From Actinomyces oris (GTDB lineage Bacteria > Actinomycetota > Actinomycetes > Actinomycetales > Actinomycetaceae): 64,000 bases of DNA. The notes beneath the pieces were generated by a model. It saw only the letters and a list, made by a program, of their open reading frames with translations. It ran no database searches and had not been told where the DNA came from. The stretch covers positions 83,364-147,363 of the forward strand of contig NZ_MSGO01000036.1 in NCBI RefSeq assembly GCF_001929375.1. Direction: 5' to 3'. Each line of letters starts with the position of its first letter. Position 1 is the stretch's first letter. Positions 7,607 to 15,230 of the stretch are shown here, one piece after another. The translations under genes and the position numbers were made by a program.

Positions 7607-8913
7607 GACATGACCTCCTCAACGTCTGTCATCTCGCCCAGGATTGAGCGCAGGGCCAGCATCGCGGTGTAGGTGGTGAAGATCCGCATGGGGCGGTCGG
7701 CGTCAGTGGCGGCTCGGCGCATGAGGGCCACGGCTTTGCGCAGGTCGGGTTCGACGTCGGTGACCTCGACCTCGTCGTAGCGCAGCCGCAGGGCCATGTC
7801 CCAGGCCCGCACCCCGGTGACGACGGCGACCCCGCCGGCGCGCAGGGCCGAGAAGTCCACGTCCCACAGCCAGGACATGTCCCGGCCGTCGGCGTACTCG
7901 TCGTTGATGGCCACGACCACGACCTCGCCGGCCTGCGCCTGGGAGGCCGCCGAGAGCAGCCCCATGCGGAAGCCGGCCGGGTTCTTGACCAAGGAGAGCT
8001 GGACGGGGCGGCCGTCCAGGGTCAGCACCTCGCCGCGACCGAAGGCGGCCTGCACGGTGCCCAGGGTGGTCAGCAGGCCGGGCAGGTCGGCGTCCTCGCC
8101 CAGTACCTCCAGGACCACCCCGAGGGCGGCGCAGGCGTTGAGCAGGTTGTGGACGCCCGGGATGGCGAAGTCGACCTCGTGGGAGGCCCCGTCCACGCGC
8201 ACGGTGGCGCGCTGGCCGTCGATGGCCTCCAGGGTGACGCGCGGACTGGGGGCCTGGCCGGTTTGACGGGGGCTGACCATGCCGGTGCGCAGGTCGTCGT
8301 CGGACAGGAACAGGGAGCGCAGATCCTCCCCGGCGCCGAAGGAGACGACGCGGGCGCTGACGCCCTCCAGGAAGGCGGGGGCGGCCAGGCGCGGGTCGTC
8401 GCCGTTGAGGACGACGACGTCGCTGGTGGCCTTGGCGATGGAGTGCAGCAGGGAGGCGGTGTAGTCGATCTCGCCGAAGCGGTCGAGCTGGTCGCGCATG
8501 ACGTTGAGCAGGAGGCAAGCGCGCGGGCGGACCCGGGCCACGAAGTGCACGGCGTGGGCCTCGTCGAGCTCGAGGACGGCGATGTCGGCGTCCAGGTTGC
8601 CGGCGGCGTCGACCTCGGTGAGCAAGGAGGCGAGCACGCCGCGCACGAAGTTCGAGCCGGTCCGGTTGGTGAAGACCTTCAGGCCCTGCTCGCGCAGGAG
8701 CTGGACGACCATCTTGGTGGTCGTGGTCTTGCCGTTGGTGCCCGAGACCACGATGACGCCGTGGGGCAGGCGGCCGAGGGTGCGCTCCAGGAAACCGGGG
8801 TCGGTGCGCTCCATGACCAGGCCGGGGAAGGCGGTGCCGCCGCTGCCGCCGCCGCGCACGCGGGCGGCCAGGCGCGCTGTGCGGCCGAGGGCGACCGTAA
8901 GACGAGAACGCAT
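7603..8913 (-). CDS. murT: Lipid II isoglutaminyl synthase, Mur-ligase-like subunit MurT
   Basis: MurT activates the D-Glu carboxylate of lipid II with ATP and receives ammonia from GatD. The 436-residue protein shows the Mur ligase P-loop GTNGKTTTTK, the central domain signatures LNVMRDQLDRFGE and LNGDDP, and the C-terminal DUF1727 domain (VKNPAGFR, INDEYADGRDMSWLWDV). ATG 8913 has AGGAG 6 nt upstream. The Cys4 zinc ribbon found in the central domain of characterised MurT proteins is absent; the segment between FGAGEDLRSLF and HNLLNACAA has no CxxC pair. Confidence 0.95.
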   Translation of the reverse strand: MRSRLTVALGRTARLAARVRGGGSGGTAFPGLVMERTDPGFLERTLGRLPHGVIVVSGTNGKTTTTKMVVQLLREQGLKVFTNRTGSNFVRGVLASLLTEVDAAGNLDADIAVLELDEAHAVHFVARVRPRACLLLNVMRDQLDRFGEIDYTASLLHSIAKATSDVVVLNGDDPRLAAPAFLEGVSARVVSFGAGEDLRSLFLSDDDLRTGMVSPRQTGQAPSPRVTLEAIDGQRATVRVDGASHEVDFAIPGVHNLLNACAALGVVLEVLGEDADLPGLLTTLGTVQAAFGRGEVLTLDGRPVQLSLVKNPAGFRMGLLSAASQAQAGEVVVVAINDEYADGRDMSWLWDVDFSALRAGGVAVVTGVRAWDMALRLRYDEVEVTDVEPDLRKAVALMRRAATDADRPMRIFTTYTAMLALRSILGEMTDVEEVMS

Positions 8914-8966
8914 GGAACTCCTGCTGGCTGAAGAGGGGGCACCGACGATGCGATCGGGGCGCGGGT

Positions 8967-9020
8967 GCCCATGTGGGCGGCTGTTGGTGCCCATATGGGC
9001 GACAGCTGGGCGTCAGTCTA
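8967..9020 (-). promoter_or_regulatory. murT promoter and twin palindromic repeat in the leader
   Basis: A minus-strand TAGACT (9020-9015) is a likely -10, giving a leader of about 95 nt. The leader holds two copies of GTGCCCATRTGGGCG with palindromic cores GCCCATATGGGC (8989-9000) and GCCCATGTGGGC (8967-8978), spaced exactly 22 bp, or two helical turns. This resembles a tandem operator just downstream of the start point. No binding protein is known. Confidence 0.5.
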
Positions 9021-9108
9021 GGGCAGCGGGGCCGGTCACGGATGCGTCACGATGCTCACGTGGCCGGTGCGGGCCGCGAGGGACGGAGGCGCTCGCGGGG
9101 GCGGCGGC

Positions 9109-10719
9109 TCACCGGGGGACGACGACGTGCAGGGCGCCGTCCTCGACCTCGGCGCGCAGGGTGCGGGTGGAGCCGGCCGTGTCGCCGTCGAGCTCGAAGG
9201 GGACGGGACGGTCGGCTTCGATGAGGACCTTCCGGGCGCGGGTGAGGGTGAATCCCTCCATCTCCTGGCCGGTGAGGATCTGCGCCCCCAGGCGGGCCCA
9301 GTCCACGACCTTGCCGGGGCTGGCCAGGAGCAGGTCGACCAGGCCGTCGGAGGGGGTGGCCCGCGGGAAGAGCGTCATGCCGGCGGTGATGGTGCCGACG
9401 TTGCCCATGAGCGCCATGACCATCTGGCGGCGCACCGGGGGCGCGTCGTCGAGCGTGATGGTGGCGGTGAAGGGGTCGGGGACCGCGTTCTGGACGGCGG
9501 CCACCGCGTAGGCGCCCGAGCGGATGACCTTCTTCAGGCCTGAGTCGGTGGACTCCATGATCCGGGCGTCCAGGCCCATGCCGGCCATGACGACGAAGCG
9601 CTCCTGGCCGTCGTCGAAGGTGCAGGTGACCATGTCGATGGGCTTGAGGCGGCCGTGCAGGGCCAGGCGGATGGCGGCGTCGGTGTCCAAGGGGATGGAG
9701 AGGTTGCGGGCCAGGAGGTTGCCGGTGCCGGCGGGTATGAGGGCCATGGGCATCTCGGTGCCGGCCAGCTGGGAGGAGACGGCGCGCACGGTGCCGTCAC
9801 CGCCGGCCACCATGACCAGGTCGACGCCGGCCTCCAGGGCGCGGCGGGCCATGGAGCGGCCCGGGTCGTCGGGGGTGGTCTCCAGCCAGACGGTGGGCAG
9901 CCAGCCGGCGGCGCGCACCTCGGCGGTGACGCGACGGCGCAGGAGCGAGAGGTCGTCGAACTTGGTGGGGTTGTAGATGACGGCGGCGCGCTTCTCGCTG
10001 CTGGCGCGCGACAGGCGGCGGTTGACCCAGCTGGTGAGGATCGCGTCGATGCCGCCGACCCACAGGGCGAGGTTCGCGAAGGCGGCGCCCAGGAGGAAGC
10101 CGCCGATGAGGTCGCTGAGCGCGGCCAGGCCCATGTACCACTGGCCGACGGCGGTCACGGTGACGGCCGTGTAGCCCAGGAGGGTGCCGGCTGCGACCAT
10201 GGCGCTGCGGTGGTGGGCGCGCGCGAGGGTCACCAGGACCCAGGAGGCCAGGGTCATCGCCGTGATGTGCGCGTTGGGGTAGGAGTACTCGAAGGCGGCG
10301 ATGGAGTCGGAGAAGGTGGAGCCCGGGTCGGGGTGGGCCAGGTAGAGGGCGATGAGGTACTGGGTGGGGATGCCTGCGGCGGCGATGGTCAGCGAGACGC
10401 TCAGGTGGCGCATGCGGGCCGTGTAGGCGTAGGCGACCCCGGCCACGATGAGCCCGAGGACGAGGATGGGGTGGGTGAAGGTCGCGAAGGCCTCGGCGAG
10501 CTGCCCGGCGGCCGACCGAAGCTGGGCGTCGGGGGTCGGCAGGAGGACATCGATGGCGGGGGAGTGCCGTTTGGCGCAGGGGACGAGCGGCCCCGGGGCG
10601 CTCAGGTAGGTCCACACGAGGAAGGCCAGGGCGAAGCCGAAGCACAGGACGGCCTCGACGTACTTCAGGCGTCGTGGGGTCCGGGGGGAGGCGGCGGAGT
10701 CGCGTGGAGGCTGGTTCAC
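9109..10719 (-). CDS. Lipid kinase (DAGK-like) with N-terminal PAP2-like membrane domain
   Basis: The 536-residue protein is a fusion. Residues about 20-230 are multi-spanning and resemble a PAP2 membrane domain (YPNAHITAM in place of PSGH, WYMGLAALSDLIGG in place of the third motif). Residues about 245-536 are a YegS/DagK-type lipid kinase with AVIYNPTK, the phosphate-binding VMVAGGDGTVR, and IPAGTGNLLARNL. The kinase would phosphorylate diacylglycerol or a related lipid. The PAP2-like part lacks the His of motif 3 (LAALSD) and a clear KxxxxxxRP motif, so it is probably catalytically dead. The start is supported by GGAAAGGA upstream. Confidence 0.88.
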   Translation of the reverse strand: MNQPPRDSAASPRTPRRLKYVEAVLCFGFALAFLVWTYLSAPGPLVPCAKRHSPAIDVLLPTPDAQLRSAAGQLAEAFATFTHPILVLGLIVAGVAYAYTARMRHLSVSLTIAAAGIPTQYLIALYLAHPDPGSTFSDSIAAFEYSYPNAHITAMTLASWVLVTLARAHHRSAMVAAGTLLGYTAVTVTAVGQWYMGLAALSDLIGGFLLGAAFANLALWVGGIDAILTSWVNRRLSRASSEKRAAVIYNPTKFDDLSLLRRRVTAEVRAAGWLPTVWLETTPDDPGRSMARRALEAGVDLVMVAGGDGTVRAVSSQLAGTEMPMALIPAGTGNLLARNLSIPLDTDAAIRLALHGRLKPIDMVTCTFDDGQERFVVMAGMGLDARIMESTDSGLKKVIRSGAYAVAAVQNAVPDPFTATITLDDAPPVRRQMVMALMGNVGTITAGMTLFPRATPSDGLVDLLLASPGKVVDWARLGAQILTGQEMEGFTLTRARKVLIEADRPVPFELDGDTAGSTRTLRAEVEDGALHVVVPR

Positions 10720-10758
10720 GCTCGCTCGTCCTTTCCCCTGGGTGAGTTGTCGGGAGTC

Positions 10759-10764
10759 AGCCTA
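10759..10764 (-). promoter_or_regulatory. -10 box of the lipid kinase gene
   Basis: TAGGCT on the minus strand, giving a leader of about 33 nt that contains GGAAAGGA before the start codon. Confidence 0.45.
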
Positions 10765-11340
10765 GCCGGTGCGCCTGTGGGCGGTATGTGTCCCGGCCGT
10801 GCGGGGTGTGTGGGGCGGTCGCGGAATCTTGATTTCGGCGAGCAGAGGTGGCGCGATGTGAGCGGAGCGAAACTGTTTCCGTCAGCTTCGCGTGTTGTCT
10901 GACGAATTCGGTGACGTGCGAGTGCGCGTGAATGGCGCCGTCGGCCTTCATCGCCTGCGGGGGAGGTGGGAAATGGGTGCATTGAGGCTCATTCACAAGG
11001 CTAGCCGACGCCAGCATCTGCGCAGGTCACAGTACCTTCAACGGATGCTGTGAATAAGCCTCCTTGACTCTCACGGGAATCGACTCCAACAAGAAGCCCT
11101 TTACGATCAAGGCTAAGAGGCAGAAGAAGTAGCGGTCTGTGATTGAGCTGCACGCCTCGGCGTGACGTTGTGTCGGGTCCTGCCTGCCTTCGTGAGCAGG
11201 CAGGACCCGCGTCACGTCGTGTGAGCGCTCGGAATGGATGATCCGGCCCCTCCGGTCCGTCGCCGTGCGGCCCCTGCACGGCGGGACCGTCGACGTGGCT
11301 CGGATGTATCGCGGATGCGCGAGTGCAGGCGTCGAACGGT
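10765..11340. other. Non-coding stretch upstream of the lipid kinase gene
   Basis: I see no complete gene. A short plus-strand run around 11062-11132 reads as a Lys-rich peptide tail ending KAKRQKK-stop and may be the end of a lost gene. A hairpin is listed at 11161-11216. Base composition is more even than in the neighbours, which fits accessory or decayed DNA. Confidence 0.5.
11161..11216. repeat. Strong two-part stem-loop
   Basis: Inner arms GGGTCCTGCCTGC (11175-11187) and its exact complement (11196-11208) have an 8-nt loop. Outer arms CGTGACG (11161-11167) and CGTCACG (11210-11216) extend the stem. It could be a terminator for a lost gene; there is no clear T-run. Confidence 0.6.
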
Positions 11341-11752
11341 TCGACCATCAGGCGCAACGGGGCTACGTGTTGTGACGGTGGGCGGTCTGGTCGGCCGGTG
11401 AGTGCCTGGTGGCCCTTACGCCCCAGGCCGCGGGAGTGGTGGGCCTCGAGCGCCTGCGCGCCGAGGCGCTCACTTCCTAGGACCTCGCCGACGATGCGGA
11501 CGGCCTTGTCGCCGTCGATCGGTTCGGGCAGGTAGGCCTCGGCCAGCGCAGGAAAGTCCTCCAGCAGCTCAGCGCGACCCGCCGTCGGCCGGCGATGCCG
11601 TGCTCCACCAGGAGGGTCAGGTAGGGATCCTCCTACCGGTACTGGACCGCGATCGACAGTGTGTGGAGGGCGTCCTGGAGTTCATCGATTCGTCGGGACT
11701 GCTCCTCGACCCTGCGACGCAGCTCCTCGAGCTCGGTGCTGGGATCCGGCAT
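11341..11752 (-). pseudogene. Decayed small gene with coiled-coil start
   Basis: A perfect AAGGAGG lies 6 nt before ATG 11752. The first 39 codons form a charged heptad-rich helix (ELEELRRRVEEQSRR then IDELQDALHTL) and stop at 11633. Reading resumes out of phase with protein-like text (ELLEDFPALAEAYLPEP, then GDKAVRIVGEVLGSERLG and EAHHSRGLGRKGHQ) up to about 11341. Either this is a 39-residue peptide gene with unrelated DNA after it, or a frameshifted gene of about 130 codons. I prefer the latter. The family is not recognised. Confidence 0.45.
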
Positions 11753-11825
11753 GCGTGGCCTCCTTCCCGGTGGTGTCCCCACCTCAGGGTGGGACGTTCG
11801 GCCGGCAGTCTCGCCCCGGGCTCCC

Positions 11826-11940
11826 ACTGCACGAGGGTCGAGAGGCGCTGGCCGTGGGTTATGCGTACTGCACGAAGCCCCGACCCCCATGGAGTACGCC
11901 CGACGCTCGTGCAGTGGCTCCCGACATTCGTTCGTGCAGT
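11826..11940. repeat. Dispersed intergenic repeat, CGTGCAGT family, copy 1
   Basis: The 54 bases from 11826 align with 40637-40691 at roughly three quarters identity, sharing CACGAGGGTCG and a downstream GGGTT-TG-GTACT block. Each copy carries two direct ACTSCACG octamers followed by two inverted CGTGCAGT octamers (here 11826, 11867, then 11908, 11933). No coding potential is seen. A REP-like pair is plausible. Confidence 0.6.
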
Positions 11941-12005
11941 GCGGGCGTGGGCGTGACTGCGAAGCGAGAACCCCCGCGACCGAACACCCACGACGTGGGG
12001 TCGGG

Positions 12006-12647
12006 TTATGTGTAATTCCGGCGATCACGAGACCGGACGAAAGCCTTGGCATCGAGGCGAGTGTCCCAGGTGGTTACCCCTCGAGCTTTTAGTCGTTTGC
12101 ACCCTTGCCAGCCAGTAGTCTCGAGCCTCCCGCTGCTCTCGTTGCGATCGGTATCATACGTTTCCAGAACCGGGATGAGGTCGGTGTCATGGCTGGCGAG
12201 AATAACCACGTCATACGTTCCTTGCACTGCCTTGCGGTACGCGTCAAGAGCAGTGAGCACGTCCACTCCCTTCTCCTGCTTATTCCAATCGCCGACGGTG
12301 CTGTCCCACTGATAGCGCAGTGTTCGGTAGATGACCTTGACGCGACGGTCTCTTGTCCATTGGGATCTCTGTGCTTGGGATCGGCTGTACGCAATACTGT
12401 CGTGGCGGTTTGCGGGGGCGCCTCGGTAAACTGCGACGTGAGCGAGTTCTCCGATTGGGGGAAGGTCCGGAACTCTTGCCATCCACTGAGGTGCAAGGGC
12501 GGCTCGACGTCGTTCCATCACTTGCTCGGCGAAAAGAAGAGGGTGAATGAGAGTCTCATGTTTGGGAGTACCAGGCGGCGCAAAACAGTCATGGGCGGTG
12601 AGGTGAATATTTTGATAGTCGATGATGACGGCAACAGTGGCGGTCAC
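12006..12647 (-). CDS. NYN domain protein (PIN-like nuclease fold)
   Basis: NYN domains are PIN-like, metal-dependent RNases or nucleic acid processing enzymes. The 213-residue protein starts with the characteristic VAVIIDYQNIHL, has an internal EKGVDVLTALDAYR segment with conserved acidic residues, and VVILASHDTDLIPVLE, the third acidic motif. The C-terminus (TTWDTRLDAKAFVRS) fits the fold. The GTG start has AGGAGC upstream. GC content is visibly lower than in neighbours, and it lies between a decayed ORF and tRNA-adjacent repeats, suggesting acquisition. The substrate is unknown. Confidence 0.87.
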   Translation of the reverse strand: MTATVAVIIDYQNIHLTAHDCFAPPGTPKHETLIHPLLFAEQVMERRRAALAPQWMARVPDLPPIGELAHVAVYRGAPANRHDSIAYSRSQAQRSQWTRDRRVKVIYRTLRYQWDSTVGDWNKQEKGVDVLTALDAYRKAVQGTYDVVILASHDTDLIPVLETYDTDRNESSGRLETTGWQGCKRLKARGVTTWDTRLDAKAFVRSRDRRNYT

Positions 12648-12827
12648 GCTTGCTCCTAGAAGAAAAGGCTCGCCAGTCCCGGAGGACGGCGAGCAACTAT
12701 GCGACTAGTGTAAGCGGGTAGCCAGCGAACTGGCAAGACCTCGACGAAAATAGGATGTCTTGATGCTTGTGGGTTCCGTGTGTGCCCAAGCCCATGAGTT
12801 ATGGGGAGGGACGGTGACGTTCCCCGC

Positions 12828-13022
12828 CGGACGTCTCACGAGCAAGCTCATGGGTCCTCTCATCGTCGGGGTGCTCAGGCCTTCGGCCTTTCGACCCCTA
12901 CGCGTCGGAGACCTCATGAGCCAGCTCATGGGTTTCCTCCTTGGTCAGGGTATTCGGCCTGGCGGCCTCTTACCCCCTCCTCCTCGGACGTCTCACGAGC
13001 AAGCTCGCGGACGTCCTCGTCG

Positions 13023-13030
<8 letters not shown>
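12828..13030. repeat. Three ~78-bp tandem repeats abutting a tRNA 3' end
   Basis: Units start at 12828, 12906 and 12985 (spacing 78 and 79 bp) with CGGACGTCTCACGAGCAAGC or a variant, each with a small palindrome (CATGAGC-CA-GCTCATG in unit 2). Unit 1 at 12864-12873 and unit 3 at 13021-13030 share CGTCGGGGTG at the same offset of 36. In unit 3 those bases are the 3' acceptor end of tRNA-Pro. This looks like serial duplication at an attachment-type site. No integrase gene is present. Confidence 0.65.
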
Positions 13031-13096
<66 letters not shown>

Positions 13097-13375
13097 TGTG
13101 CAGCAGGCGACAGCATAGCCTCCACCCACCGCGGGGAGGAAATCGGATCGGCTGAGTCCTCCGTCACGTCGGTGTTCGCTCCCCGTCGGAACCCGGTTGG
13201 CCCGAGGCGCCCGCCGTGACAGGCTGCTCACGACCGGTCCACCTGCTGGCCCGCGCCCCGGCGCGTCTTGACGGGCCCAAGCCCGTCATCCTCGGGCCCC
13301 GTCCCGCTCGAAAGGCGCACGGGCTGGCAAGACTGAGGACACCCACCGAGCACCCGCCGCAGACAAGGAGCTCCC

Positions 13376-13924
13376 ATGCGCATCGAGGCCGTCGTCGGCG
13401 ACATCACCACCGAGAAGGTCGACGCCATCGTCAACGCCGCCAACAGCACCCTCCTGGGCGGAGGGGGAGTCGACGGCGCCATCCACCGCGCCGCCGGCCC
13501 CCGCCTGCTCGACGCCTGCCAGAAGGTGCGCGACACCGAGCTGCCCGACGGCCTGCCGGTCGGCCGCGCTGTGGCCACCCCCGGCTTCGACCTGCCCGCC
13601 GCCTGGGTCATCCACACGGTGGGCCCCAACCTCCACGCAGGCGAGGACGACCCCGCCCTGCTGCGCGCCTGCTTCGACAGCTCCCTGGAGCTCGCCATCC
13701 AGCTCGGCTGCACCGGCATCGCCCTGCCGGCCGTCTCCGCCGGCGTCTACGGCTGGCCGATCACCCAGGTCTCCGAGATTGCCGTGGCCAGGGCGCGCGC
13801 CGTCGAGCAGCTCTCCCACACCGATCCCGACGCCGTCGGCCGACTGGAGCTCATCCGCTTCGTCCTGTCCTCGCAGACCAACCACGAGGCCTTTGCCCGC
13901 GAGCTCGAGCGCCCCGAGGACTGA
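13376..13924 (+). CDS. Macrodomain protein (ADP-ribose binding / deacetylase type)
   Basis: Macrodomains of this type bind ADP-ribose and many hydrolyse O-acetyl-ADP-ribose or protein-linked ADP-ribose. The 182-residue protein is a single domain. It has VVGDITTEKVDAIVNAANSTL near the N-terminus, GGGGVDGAIHRAAG (the catalytic and diphosphate loop), and the second loop LPAVSAGVYGWP. It starts at ATG 13376 with AAGGAG 6 nt upstream. The 279 bases before it hold an 8-bp inverted repeat (TGACGGGC/GCCCGTCA near 13267-13287) that may be regulatory. Confidence 0.94.
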   Translation: MRIEAVVGDITTEKVDAIVNAANSTLLGGGGVDGAIHRAAGPRLLDACQKVRDTELPDGLPVGRAVATPGFDLPAAWVIHTVGPNLHAGEDDPALLRACFDSSLELAIQLGCTGIALPAVSAGVYGWPITQVSEIAVARARAVEQLSHTDPDAVGRLELIRFVLSSQTNHEAFARELERPED

Positions 13925-14083
13925 TGCGGCTCGCCGGCGGCTTCCCTCTGCCCTCTTCTCTTCCCCTCCCATCGAACCGTCGGGGACAGTCGACGCCGCC
14001 GGGGGAGGCATTCCATCGTGGCCGGGGGCATCTTGCGCGTCGGGGGACTGGAATCCCGTCCCCGTATGCGGGGACCGTCCCTC

Positions 14084-14089
14084 TACACT
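14084..14089 (+). promoter_or_regulatory. -10 box of leaderless SDR gene
   Basis: TACACT ends exactly 7 nt before the ATG at 14097, with no Shine-Dalgarno sequence. Confidence 0.55.
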
Positions 14090-14096
14090 CGCCCGC

Positions 14097-15002
14097 ATGA
14101 CCACCGACGCTCACCGCGGACACCCCTCCGCCGCTCCGGACTGCCACAGCGGCGCCGCCGGCACCATTGGCCCTGCCGGACGCGATCCCTTGCCGCTGGC
14201 GGGGCGCACCGTCCTGGTCACGGGCGTCAGCCGCCGCATCGGCATCGGCCACGCCATCGCCTGCCGCGCCGCCGACTACGGGGCGAGCATCGTCGCCCAC
14301 CACTACCGCCCGCACGACGCCTCCCAACCCTGGGGCGCCGACGACATCGACGCCGTCATGGCCTCCATCCGCACCCACCTGGTGGGCCCGGCCCGGCTCA
14401 TCGACATCCCCGCCGACCTGGCCACGCCCGGGGAGCCGGCCCGCGTCGTCGAGCAGGCCGTGGCCGCTGCCGGCCACCTCGACGCCCTCGTGTGCAACCA
14501 GGCCATGAGCAGCCCCGACGGGTCGCTCAGCGAGATGACCGAGGCCGTCCTGGACGCCCACTGGGCCGTCGACGCCCGCGCCTCCATCCTCCTGGCGCAG
14601 GCCTTCGCCGCCCAGGCGGGCTTCGCCCCGCCGGCCCCGTCTGGCTCCGCGCGCCGCCGCGGGTCCATCGTCTTCCTCACCTCGGGCCAGGGCCTGGGCC
14701 CCCTGCCCGGGGAGATCGCCTACGCCGCCGCCAAGGCCGCCATCGCCGGCCTCACCCCGACGATCTCCGATGAGCTCATCGACGTCGGCATCATCGTCAA
14801 CACGGTCAACCCCGGCCCCGTCGACACGGGCTACGTCACCGAGGCGGGCCGCGAGGCGACCGCCGTCATGTTCCCTCAGGGGCGCTGGGGCGAGCCCGAC
14901 GACGCCGCCCGCCTCATCACCTGGCTGCTCACCGACGAGGCCCGTTGGATCACCGGGCAGGTCATCAACTCCGAGGGCGGCTTCGCCCGCTGGCGCCGCT
15001 GA
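14097..15002 (+). CDS. SDR-family oxidoreductase
   Basis: The 301-residue Rossmann protein has the nucleotide-binding loop TGVSRRIGIGHAI near residue 43, CNQAMSS in the place of the NNAG motif, a Ser-containing strand IVFLTSGQGLG, and the catalytic YAAAKAAIAG. The C-terminal GQVINSEGGF is typical of enoyl-ACP-reductase-like and 3-oxoacyl-reductase-like SDRs. About 40 residues precede the fold. The ATG at 14097 fits a leaderless start; a longer frame upstream lacks similarity and overlaps the macrodomain gene. The substrate cannot be read from sequence. Confidence 0.9.
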   Translation: MTTDAHRGHPSAAPDCHSGAAGTIGPAGRDPLPLAGRTVLVTGVSRRIGIGHAIACRAADYGASIVAHHYRPHDASQPWGADDIDAVMASIRTHLVGPARLIDIPADLATPGEPARVVEQAVAAAGHLDALVCNQAMSSPDGSLSEMTEAVLDAHWAVDARASILLAQAFAAQAGFAPPAPSGSARRRGSIVFLTSGQGLGPLPGEIAYAAAKAAIAGLTPTISDELIDVGIIVNTVNPGPVDTGYVTEAGREATAVMFPQGRWGEPDDAARLITWLLTDEARWITGQVINSEGGFARWRR

Positions 15003-15078
15003 CTGCCGTGCCCAGGCGCCGGTGTACCTGTGCGCTCTGCCTGCCCCGTCCCACTGCGCGCGCCCTGCGGACCCCCAC

Positions 15079-15167
15079 ACACTTCGACCGAAACTTCAGA
15101 ATCGACGCGGCTCCGGGTCGATTCTGAAGATTCTGTTGAAGTGTTAGCGGGGCGCGGGTCGAAGTGT
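15079..15167. terminator. Nested hairpin between convergent genes
   Basis: An inner stem of 13-bp perfect arms (15094-15106 and 15117-15129, loop 10 nt) is flanked by an outer pair ACACTTCGACC (15079-15089) and GGTCGAAGTGT (15157-15167). A 16-bp direct repeat GAAGTGTTAGCGGGGC occurs at 15138-15153 and 15205-15220. It probably serves as the terminator for the SDR gene and for the oppositely directed phosphoesterase gene. Confidence 0.65.
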
Positions 15168-15230
15168 CGCGTGGGAAGGGTGCTGGGGGAGGGGCGGCTT
15201 GGTCGAAGTGTTAGCGGGGCAGCGCCGCCC

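Noticed and set aside
8914-9014. Riboswitch in the murT leader
   Set aside because: Only two short palindromes in helical phase are seen; no conserved aptamer features.
11062-11132. Transposase C-terminal tail (Lys-rich peptide ending KAKRQKK)
   Set aside because: Too short and without inverted repeats or other transposase sequence nearby to call an insertion element.
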